A stretch of DNA of 64,000 nt from contig JAQIBS010000193.1 of NCBI GenBank assembly GCA_027858965.1, positions 1 through 64,000 on the forward strand, written 5' to 3'. Position numbers and translations under genes: made by a program. This document shows positions 48,301 through 60,300 of the stretch, one piece after another (within the stretch, counting starts at the first letter, position 1; each line of letters opens with the position of its first letter). The stretch comes from Kiritimatiellia bacterium. Lineage in GTDB: Bacteria; Verrucomicrobiota; Kiritimatiellia; RFP12; UBA1067. Below the pieces are notes generated by a model. It saw only the letters and a list, made by a program, of their open reading frames with translations, did no database searches and was not told the origin of the DNA.

Positions 48301-51300
48301 TGGATATCTGAACTTTCTGGTTGACGGATCTATTGTTGAATACATATACGGGGTACAGGACTGGGCCCTTGTGTCCTATACGCTTCCAGCTGGTACGCAT
48401 ACGCTGCAATGGCGTTATGATCAGAGGAAATACTATGCAAATGATAACTGTGGTTGGGTGGATCAACTGACTGTGACGCCCGATTGGCCGGAAGTTTCCT
48501 TCACTGCCACGGCACAGAGTGTTGCTGAGGATGCGGGGACAGCCATCGTTTCGCTGCAATTGAACCGGCAGGAGACCGATCCTGTGACTGTCCCCTACAC
48601 TTTCAGCGGCACAGCGTCCTACGGAACTGATTACACCTGCGCCCCGTCGGGCAGCGTTACCTTCGCAGTTGGTCAAACCTCGCAGACAATTGCCGTGAAT
48701 ATCACAGATGATAGTCTGCCTGAATCCACGGAAAATGTGGAGCTTATTCTTTCTCCGGCTGATGGCGTTCTGATCGGATCGCCGTCGACACACACTGTGG
48801 AGATTCAGCCCAATGACGGTACTCCTGTTATCACATCCTTTGCCCTGCAAAGTGGCGGTATGACAACCACTAGTCGTAACATAACTCTGGATCTTGAGGC
48901 CACTGGTGACCCGATCGATTATCGCCTCAGTGAAGATCCGGGATTTGCCGGTGCTGCGTGGACTGCATTTACAGAAATGCCTGGTTTTACCCTCTCCAGT
49001 GGATTCGGTGATAAAACCCTCTATGTTCAGGTACGTACTTTTATTGATGGCTTCGGCTATGCCGAATCTGATCCCGCGACGACCGTCGTCACCCTGATCC
49101 CGACGCTGGCGGATGCCTTGGGTGTCGTAACGGCCGAGACGGGTGGCGCGGCCAACTGGTTTGGCCAGACAGAGACCTCTCTCGACGGCGGGGCGGCACA
49201 GAGCGGGATGTCAGCCAATTACTATAATACATCGTGGGTCAGAACCACGATCGAGGGCACGGGAACTGTTTCGTTCCAGTGGTTCTTCACGACCGGATAC
49301 AATTATGGCATCTCGCTTAAGTGCCTGACCAACGGCGTACTCGTGGCTACGGTAACCTCGCCGGGAACCTGGACACCGGTATCGCTGACTTTCGATACGC
49401 CGGGCACGCACACTCTTGAATGGCAACTCTATTCCTACTATCCGACAACGTCTTACAGCACGAGAGCGTACGTCGACTTGGTCGACCTGTCCGGCTGGAT
49501 CTATCCGCAGGTGGCTACGCCCCTGTTTGATCCGTTGGACGGAACGCTGTTCTCCGACACGCAGAATGTGACTCTCACCTGCGCGACACTGGGTTCTCAA
49601 ATCTTCTATACGCTGGATGGTAGCGATCCGACCACCAACAGCGTGGTTTATGCTGCGCCGATTACTTTGTCTGAGACCACAACTGTTAAGGCCAGGGGTT
49701 TCCTGACCGACGCCCCGGACAGTGAAATCGCTGTAGCCACCTACATCAAGTCCACAGCTACACCGCTCTTTGATCCGCCCTCAGGAACTCAGTTTGTCGA
49801 TGAACTTCAGGTGGCGATCACCTCGTCTGTCGCGGGCGTCTCCATCCGCTATACGCTCGATGGATCCGAGCCAACGACTAATAGCCTGCTCTATACCACC
49901 CCGGTGACCTTAACCGGGAATACAACCATACATGCAATGGCCTTTGATGGCGAGACGCCTGCCAGTACAATCTCTGCAGCCACATATGCGCTGCAGCCGG
50001 CAGATGCGCCGACTTTTGATCCCGGCGATGGGTTGCTCTTTGATGACACCTGCTCTGTGGTTCTTTCGGACACCACTGTCGGTGCGGAGATTCGCTATAC
50101 ACTTGATGGTACTGACCCCACGACCAACAGCACTCTCTATACAGCAGCATTGACTCTCTCCTCACCTATGACCTCTGTTCGCGCACGTGCCTTCAAGAGT
50201 GGCATGGCCCCGAGTGACGTGACTCAAGCCGTTTATTTTCGTCGTGGTGGTATTCATATATGGGGAGATGCCAGCTATGGCATGTCTAATGTGCCGGCTG
50301 ATATGACAAATGCCTCAGCTTTTGCGATGGGCTATTACCATGCATTGGCGTTACGAGATAATGGTACAGTTGAATCCTGGGGTTATAATGGTAATGGACA
50401 GGGCAATGTGCCTGCAGATCTTACCAACGTAATCTCTGTTGCAGCGGGCGGAAATCATTCGCTGGCATTGTTGGCAAATGGCACAGTTGAAGCCTGGGGC
50501 TATAATGGGTACTTCCAGTGTGACGTGCCCGCTGGACTCGATGGAGTTATGGCTGTGGCGGGCGGCGGAGCCCACACGCTGGCATTGCGGGGTGACGGTA
50601 CTGTCGTGGCCTGGGGTTACAATTACAGTGGCCAGTGCAATGTGCCTGTCGGGCTCTCTAATGTCGTTGCTATTGCAGCAGGAAATGATTATAGCCTGGC
50701 ATTACGGGGCGACGGTGTCGTTGAAGCCTGGGGTTACAACAACTATGGACAGTGTAATGTTCCGGTTGATCTCTCAAACGTGGTCGCGGTCGTAGCGGGT
50801 TATTATCATACTTTGGCGATTGGGGACGATGGTGCGGTTACGGCGTGGGGCAGAAACAATTACGGTGAGCGTGATGTGCCACCCGGGTCGACCCAGATGG
50901 TGGCTGTGGCAGCCGGCATTTATCACTCTGCTGCGGCAGGTGAGGATGGCATGATGGTTGCCTTTGGTTATGATGGTTACGGACAAAGTCAGGTGCCTGC
51001 AGGTATGCAGCATGTAGCTGCACTTCAGGCCCGTAGATATAATACGGGTGTGCAGTTTGATAACTTTACCCCCGTTGAAGCAATGCCGCCCTCTGGTTGC
51101 TGGATAGTCCCAGGTAATGATGAGCTGAGTGTTTATCTTACATCAACTGCAGCAGGGACAATTCGCTATACCCTCGATAGTAGTGAACCAACAGCATCCA
51201 GTCCGGTTTACAATGGTCATTTGACCTTATCTCAGACAGCAACAGTGCAGGCCGGACTATTCCGGGGAAGCGAGCGCGTTGGCGAAATTCGTACTGCTGA

Positions 51301-54300
51301 CTATTTCAAGCGGGTTTCGATGCCATCCCTTTCTCCGGTGCCGCATGATCAGTTAATTCCAGCAGGGGGCACGTTGGCGGTTTCGGCTGCTTGTGTCGAT
51401 GCCGGTGCCGCCATCCGCTATACGCTCGATGGCAGCGAACCTACGGCTGATAGCCCGCTTTACACGTCACAGCTCGTAGTTTCGGGTAAGACTTTGGTTA
51501 AAGTCCGCGCTTTTCAGGATGGACTGGTTCCCAGCGAAACTCTGTCGGCTTTCTATGCCGAGGAAGGTATGCTATATGGCTGGGGGTATAATGGTTCTAC
51601 GGATTATACTGCACCCACCAATATCATTGATGCAGTCGCTTTAGCGGCTGGTCGCACCCATACGCTTGCACTCATGCCTGATGGTGCAGTAGAGGCCTGG
51701 GGACAAAATGATTATGGTCAATGCACACTTCCTTCCGGTGTCTCTAACGTGGTGGCCGTTGCTGCGGGGTATAGATACTCGCTGGCATTGCTGGCCGACG
51801 GAACAGTCGAGGCCTGGGGGTATAACAACTACAGCCAGTGCACAATACCGTACGGTCTTGCTGATGTGATTGCAATCGCGGCTGGAGATTATCATGCTGT
51901 AGCGCTGTGTGCTGACGGGTCGGTGCATGCCTGGGGCAGCAACGGTCAGGGCCAATGTGCTGTGCCGGCTGAATTGGGTGCCTGCATCGGAATCGAAGCA
52001 GGGCAATATCATACGGTAGCGCTGCTGGCCGACTCGACAGTGGCGGCCTGGGGTTATAACTATCGGGGGCAGAGCACTGTTCCAGCGGGTGTTTCCAATG
52101 TGGTGGCAGTCGCTGCCGGTGATCAACATACGCTGGTCCGCTTTAGAGATGGGAGCGCGACGGCCTGGGGCTATAATAGTGATCAGCAGAGTACGATCCC
52201 GGAATCTGTTGATCAGTCGATTGCGATTGCTGCGGGCAGCGCACATACTCTTGTGTTAAGTTTGGATGGTTCCATCGCTCTTTGGGGCGATACCCGTTAT
52301 GATCAGGGGGAGCCTCCTGCTGATCTCCTCCCGAGTGTGACTCTGATCGATGCTGCCTACAATTATACGTTGCTCCAGTTCGGTACACCAGCACCCGTAA
52401 CGGCCACGCCACCTTCCGGCAGTTGGATTCCAGCGGAGGATGGAACTCTCCCAGTTTATCTAAACGCCTCCGGTGATGGTGTCATTCGTTACACACTCGA
52501 CGGCAGTGAACCATCCCAGACCAGCGCTATCTATACTGGCGGTCTGCTTATCGCTACCGATACTGTAATCAAGGCTCGTTTTTTCAACGATGCTCTCGCT
52601 ATCGGCAGGACATTGACCGCCAATTATCTTAAACGCGTGGCAATACCGATCTTCACCCCTACATCAGGATCATCATTTATTCCAGCCGATGGTACACTGA
52701 GTGTCGCTCTCTCCTGTACCACGCCCGGGGCTGAAATCCGTTACACCCTCGATGGTAGCGAACCGACCTCCAGCAGTGGCATTTATACGTCTCCTTTGCA
52801 ACTTGCTCAGACCACAACCGTGCGTACACGCGCGTTCAAAACCGGTATGGCTCCCAGTGCTGTTTCTTTGGCGACCTATGCTGTCAGCGGTGACCTTACG
52901 GCATGGGGTAATAACACTCATGGACAGACGACCATGCCCTCTGATCTTGTTGGTGTCACGCAGATTGCGGCAGGATTTTATAATAATGCGGCTCTGCAGG
53001 CAGATCAAAGTGTTCGCGTCTGGGGCTACTCCAGTTATGGGGTAAACTCTGTTCCGGCTGATCTGACAAATGTGGTGGCTGTGGCACTTGGAACCTATCA
53101 TGGGCTGGCTTTGCGTTCGTCGGGGACGGTTACAGCGTGGGGTTATAACGGTTACGGGCAATCGGATGTTCCTGCGGGTCTGCTGGATGTGGTTGCGATC
53201 AGTGCTTCACTTTACAATTCGAGCGCACTCAAAGCTGATGGTTCGGTAGTCATCTGGGGTGGCTCAGGCAATAATATTCTCGAAGTTCCAGCTGCTGTTA
53301 CGAATGTGGTCTCATTAGATCTGGGTGATAACCATGCGCTCGCCGTTCGTGCTGATGGCACAGTTGAGGGTTGGGGGTATAATGGCTATGGTCAATGCAA
53401 TATTCCAACTGGACTCTCTAATGCGGTGGCTGTTGCCTGTGGCAAATATTTTTCGGCCGTGTTGCAGTCTGACGGAACAGTTATGGCATGGGGGCAGAAT
53501 AATTACGGACAGAGTACAGTTCCTGTAGGACTTTCCAATGTTGTCGCCATTGCCTGCGGTAACAATCATACGCTGGCTCTTACGGTTGATGGTAATGTGT
53601 ATGCATGGGGTGATAACAGCTACAACCAGTGCAATGTCCCCTCCGGGCTGCCGAAGGTTGCTGCTATTGACGCTGCTGCCGATGAGACCTTCCTGCAATA
53701 TGGTTTGCTCTCGCCGGTTACGGTTACGCCTCCTGCTGGCATGATGGTTCCCGGCAGCGGTTATCCATTCCCTGTACGCCTGCATGGCGTGAAGCTCGGT
53801 GGTGCTGTCCGATACACCCTCGATGGGTCGACACCTACCTCTTCATCACCGATCTACGACGGGTCGATAATGCTCGGTGATGGTGCGACGGTTAAGGCGG
53901 CTCTCTTTGTGGCTGGTGTACAGATCGGCAGCACAGCTTCGATCACATATCCTTTGCTTCCCGGCGGCGTGGTCTTCAATACCATTACAGTTGCAGCGAC
54001 ACCTGAAGAAGCGGGCACTGCTACAGGTGGTGGTGCGGTGCGTAAATATGGCGCTACCACAGTTACGGCTACGGTTACTGACCCCGAAAAATATGTTTTC
54101 GCCCGCTGGTTGCGGAATGGGGTGCCGGTATCCACTTTGTCAACTTACACATTCACAGTTACGGAGAACAGTCTGCTGACTGCTGTGTTCGAGCTGCGCA
54201 CGTTCCCCGTCACTGTGACAGTCACTCCTTCCGGGCTGGGCTGGATCAGAGGTACGGGCTGGTGGAGCTACAATGTTACCAACACTCTGAGCGCATATCC

Positions 54301-57300
54301 CTACAACGGCTGTGAGTTCTTAGGGTGGGAAAATGCACAGAGCGGGGCTCCGCTGGGATCAGCCTTAACCTATGCAACAGCCGTTACCAATGAGTTGGCA
54401 CTGATTGCCCGGTTTAAAGAGCTTGTTACAAGTCATACGGTAACTACCCTGACCGACCCCGCGGGAATCGGTGCTGTCAGTGGTGCGGGAGTACATGCCA
54501 ATGGCGCACTGGTGACCTTCAGCGCTCCGCCGGCTGTGACAAATGGTGAGACGCGTGAGGTTTTCTCACACTACTTGCGCAACGGCAGCTGGGCGACATC
54601 AGCAAATCCATGGAACTGGTGGATGTCCCGCACTGACCCGGAAACAGTGGAGGTCACGGCAGTCTATGTTGCTCAGCCGCTGGCTCCCAAGGTCCGTCTG
54701 GTTAACAGTAATCTCAATACGCCGGTGCCGATTACCGATAATATGATTGTTTCAGTGGTTTTCGATCGTAAGATGGATTCAACGGTTGCACCTTTGGTGA
54801 CGGTTTCTAACCGTGCCAGCGCGGTCGTTAAAACCCTGCCTGCATCAGGAACCTGGTCGGGTTCATATGTCAGTGGCGATACCTATCGCTGCCCGCCGCT
54901 GGCCTTTGGCCGTAGTGAGGATGGCGATTGCGTTCTGCGTGTGGCAGATGCTCGGGATACCTTTGGCGGTATTCTTACTTCCACTAATGCCTGGTCATTC
55001 ACGGTGGATGCTACTCCGCCTGTGCCGCCAATTCTGAAACTCACTCAGTCCAATGATACCTGGTTCACAGTAGGCTGGGTCGACTATGCTCCTCCTGAAG
55101 ACCTGAACGGGTTCCGGATATATGTGAGTGAGACCTCTTTCAATACTTTCGCAGGCTTGAATCCTGTCAGCTATTATGGAAGCAGTTCAAAGTATTATAC
55201 CCGTTATAATATTGAGCTGGATAAGACATACTGGGTGGCCGTCGGGCCGCTGGATCGCGCTGGTAATATGGAAACTGTGGCTCAGCCGCTGGCTGTATGT
55301 ATTCCACGTGCTTTGCCTCCGTCAGTCGCATTGACAGTCACTGCCGCTGGTGCTGATATTGCGCGTCTGGATTGGACCGGTTATCTTGGTAATTCCTTCG
55401 GGTTTGAAGGGTTTCATGTGTATCAGGCCACTGAACCGTTTGGTACAGTTTCAAACATGATGCCTATTGCAACACTTACCAAGTATATTCGCAATTATAC
55501 AGTCAGCGGTCTTGACCGCAATCTCACTAACTGGTTTGCCGTGGTTGGCTATAATACACGTGATGAGATGATTTATGAGGTAGACGCGCAACCGTGGAAT
55601 GATCCCTATCAGGGGTTGATAACTGAAAACACTACAATTGGTGCGGCTGGAACCGTGACCGAGATTCTAGGAATGCTGACTGTCAGTTCTAATGCTGTAT
55701 TGAAGATTCCTGCAGGTGCGACACTTGCCTTCCATCAGGGTGCCGGTATTGAGGTGGAGCAGGGGGCCCTCATGGCCAATGGAACAGCATTGCGTCCCAT
55801 ACATTTTACGGCAACTAACCATCAGGACGTGGCATTGCAGGCCGGAGACTGGGCTGGTGTGGTTCTCGGCCCGCAGGCTGGCACTTCAATATTGCGGCAT
55901 CTCTGGATCGATTATGGATCTGGTCTTACCCTTGACGGGTGTGCGCCAACCATCGATGCTTGCTCTGCGCATTACAATATCCCCGCCGCCTTCTACGCTA
56001 AGGCTGGTTCCACGCTCACAACCTCTGATGCGCTACTTCTCTATAACGGAACCGGATTGCTTGCTGAGCCTGGTGCTGCGGTTAGTATAACTCACTCTAT
56101 TATCCGTAACAATCAGACTAATGCCTGGGCGATCGCCGATGCCTCTATTGCGGCCCTCAACGTGTGGTGGGGTGCCAGCGAACCGGTTGTTCTGACGTCG
56201 AATCTCGTTGGCGCGGTGTCCTATCAGCCTATGCTCGAAAGTGAACCGTTGCTAACGCCTGCTGCTGATACGGTCGATGGCAACCGCAATATCGGCGATT
56301 CGCAGGTGTCTTTAGCTCTGGCCGCACGCGTGGCTGAAGCCATGCAGATCAGTGAGGATTCGAGTTTTGCGAACGCCTTCTTTGATGCCTATGCTTCACC
56401 GCATACGGTGGAACTCTCTGCTGGTGGCGGGTCAAAAACTCTCTACATCCGCTTCCGCAATAATTCAGGACAGATCAGCTCAACTGTTATCCTGCCGATT
56501 AACTACATTACCGATGGACCACGCATTACCTCTGCGAATATACAGGAGGGTAGTGTGCTCAAACGCCCATTCCAGGTGTCAGCTTCTGCTGCTTCTGGGC
56601 TCGGCGTAACGGCTTTGCGTCTGCTGGTCGACGATGTTGTGATTTCATCCACCAATACAACGTCTTTATCAGCCTGGTGGGATGTCCGATCTCTGGCTAC
56701 CGGAACTCATCGCGTTCGTATTGAAGCGGAAGACAGCCGTGGACAGCTTGGTGTATCATCCTTCAACGTGCGTGTAGCGGTAGACCCGCCACCTAATCCT
56801 GTCTTGTCTGCCCCGGCAAACGGATTACTGACTGTTGCATCTACTGTGAATGTTGCTGGTACAGCTGAACCCTTTATGCCGGTGACAGTAAAGCGCAATG
56901 CCATGTCGGCAGCAACGGTTACAGCCGCAGCTGACGGGAGTTTTTCCACTGTGCTTTCGCTGGTCGAAGGCGAAAATCGTATTGTCGCCACAGTTGCGGA
57001 TGCCTTTGGCTCCGGGCGTTCGGGCGAGCGAAAAGTGGTGCGCGACTCCGGCGCTCCCGAGGCTGTTACTTTGCTGGATGATGGATATATTCAGGGATCA
57101 GGTATTCAGCTGACCTGGCTCCAGCCTGCAACAGGCGAAGTCCCGACTGAATATCGTGTAATATACAGCAGTATACCGTTCACATCCGCTCAAGCTGTTT
57201 CCAATACAACGGTTTGGACAGAGGATACACAAATGGCTGTTACACCGATGTTTGACGGTCGCTGGTATCTGGCAGTGGAGGGCCGCGATCTTGCCAACAA

Positions 57301-60300
57301 CCGCTCACCTATCTCCAATGTGCTGACGAATGACTTTGACGCGACTCCGCCATCCTTCACCATAGCCTATGACAAACCGTCACCGGCCGGCCTGGGTCCG
57401 ATCATAGTTACTGTCGAATCGAGTGAGACGCTGACCAGTCTGCCGACTGTGATTGTGACGCCGCCGGCCAGTACAGGGCCTACCATGCTCACAGTTGCCG
57501 AGACGGCTCCCAGCCGCTACACCTGTACTTACACGGTGCAGGCGTCTGCCGGATCAGGGTTGCTGGTCTTTAAGGTGACCGGGACAGACCTCGCCGGGAA
57601 TAAGGCGACTGCTGTTTTACCGCAGGGACCTTCGATGATCCTCGACACTAAAGCACCTGACGGAGTTTTGGTTGCTTCTCCGGATGGCTTGATCCAGATT
57701 ACCAACACAGTACCCATGCAGCTTGCTTTGACTCTGGATGAAATCCCTGCCACTCAGCCGGTGCTGAAGTTTACCCCTCCTGAAAGCTTAATGCTTACAG
57801 TGGCTCTGGCTGGTTCCGGTACAAACTGGTTTGGCACGCTTGAGTTACTGCCCTCCATGGGCAGCGGAATAGGCAGCTTCTCCTATACGGCCACAGATGT
57901 TCTTGGTAATACCGGCTCTCTGCTGAGCGGAGTGACTCAGATAGAGCTGTACAATACGGCCCTGCCTGAACCTCCGCCAGCTGTTACTGATCTGCGTGCT
58001 TCTATTGATCAGAAGGACGGTGTAATCAAGCTGGCTTGGCTCGCTGTTCTTGAAGCTGAAAGCTACCGGCTTTATAGACAGGCCGAGGTCAGTGGCTCTG
58101 TGCCGGATATGCTGGTTGCCAGCAATCTGACTGCTGCTACCTACGAAGATCTGCCGCTGGAGGATGGTTTCTATCGGTATGTCGTTTGCTCAGAACGCCG
58201 TGGCTCTCCTGCTGAACCCAGCCCGATTGCATTGGGATACTCTGATCGTACCCCGCCACCCATACCGCAGAATCTGACTGCTGCCCTCTCCAGTAACGGT
58301 GTGCGTGTTGAGTGGGAATATTCCACCTCCGGTGAGCAGCCGACCAAGTTCAGAGTTTACAGGAATGGAACCTTGATTCGCAGCAACATCACGCCCGCCA
58401 CGCGATTTATTTTAGACAATCCTGCGCGTGGTACATGGGTTTACACCGTTGCAGCAGTTGATCGAAACAGCAATGAGGCTCTGTCCAATGAGGCATCCAT
58501 TGATATGAATCTGCCGGGTGTCGTACGCACTGATGTGATTGTCGGAGAGGACCGTGTTCCGCGTATTACCTGGCAGACACGTGCTGAACATGTCGGTGTG
58601 AATCTCTACCGCAATGGAGTCAAACTCAACACGTCGCCATTGACAGGCACGAGTTTTACAGACAGCGGCCTGAGTGGTTCGGCAGTCACGCGCTATGAGG
58701 TACGTGGTGTTAACAGCGAGGGCACTGAAAGCGCAGCTCGTCAATTGCCGGTTTGCCACATAACGAGCACGTTGGCTGTTAATTCAGAAGCCGGCGGTAG
58801 CGCATTGCTGCGATACTTTGATCGCTGTGAGGTGACAGTTGTTAACAGTACCAGCGATGCAGTTTTCGAATCCGCTGAACTCGAACTCACACGTAATATT
58901 TCCGGTGGTGCCAGCCTGACACGCAGCGTTGTCGCTGTGAAGAGCGCACCGTCAGGTGGATCGACCTCTCTCGGGATAACTTTCCCTTGTGCCTCTGTAG
59001 CTGGCGAGCAGTCGTTTGCAGGTATGCTGGAGCAGGCGTTGGATGATGCCAGTGCATCGGTCCGCTACGAGCTCTCCTTTGATGGCGATACCCCAACGCT
59101 TGGTCAGTCTCAAATTGAGATTACAGTCGAGAATCAGCCTGTTGCCGGTGCTGCCTGTGCGCCGCAAGCCAGATTCTATAACCGCAGTCAGGTGCCAGTG
59201 GATATAGTTATGTGGCGTAACGGACAGCCCGGTGATGTTTCTATCCGTGTGCTGGATGCAGACGAGACAGAGGTCAATCGTGTTGATGTGATGATGACCA
59301 AATCCTCCCTGATTCCTACGCCTGACAGCTTGCGCGGTTTTGTGCGCATTCCTGCCAATGGTTCGACTCTGATGCTCCTTCCTGAAATTATCGTGCCGGA
59401 AGCGCTCGGTGAACAGAGTTCTGCTACCATCAAAATTGTTGCGAGCCACATCTATACTGCCTGCGGTGAAGCAGGTGAAGAGATTGCCGGTCCATTAGAA
59501 GGCTCGCTGCCTATTACTCCACGTCTTACGCCGTACACAGCTTTCGGACTCCCTGAACACGCGGCCTATCGTGCTGGAGAAAACCTGGTTATCACCGGTT
59601 ATGCGTTTAACCGCACCAGCGGTCTGCCGATGACAAATGTTGCGGTGAATGCAGGTGTTGCACTGGATGGTTATGTATGGCTGGTAGAAGGTCAGAGTGA
59701 TTCTAACGGAAACTTCCGTGTTGCATGGCCCATTTTGCCGGGTATATCCGGATTGTGTCAGGTGTGGGCTGCGCATCCCGATGTGAGCGACAGGTTGAAT
59801 CACGGCCAGACTTCCATTTATCAGGCCTACTTCCGTCCAGCGGAAGGTAATGTTCGCATGGCTGCTAATGATGTTTTGACAATCAGTCTTAATGCATACA
59901 ATCCGGGTAGCTTTACCTTCACTAATCTGATTTCGGAATTCAGTGCTTGGCAAATTGTGGATGGGGTCACAAATATGCTGCCGATGAGTGTGGTCAGCGG
60001 TGTTGTCAATCAAGTGGAATCACTCGGGTTGCCACCCAAGCAGTTAGTGCCGATTAAGTTTAAGCTCTACGCAACAGAGGAGGCTCTGCCATCCTTCAAC
60101 TGCCGCTTTGAACTGGTTACTCCCGAAGGGTTGCGTATTCCGTTCGATGCGCTTGTCGGAGTCACGGCACCGATTCCGCTGATTACTGTTGCTTCCCCAG
60201 CAAAGGGTTACGTAGATATGAGCCTTGATCGCGGTAACACGCGCTCCACAGATGTGGAATTGCGCAACGATGGCTTTAAGTCCTTGCTAGGTGTGAAGAT

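Noticed and set aside
50244-53705. Recent transfer of eukaryotic RCC1 genes
   Set aside because: The short 39-residue blades with the AWGYN pattern are typical of bacterial RCC1-like repeats, and the composition fits the surrounding gene.
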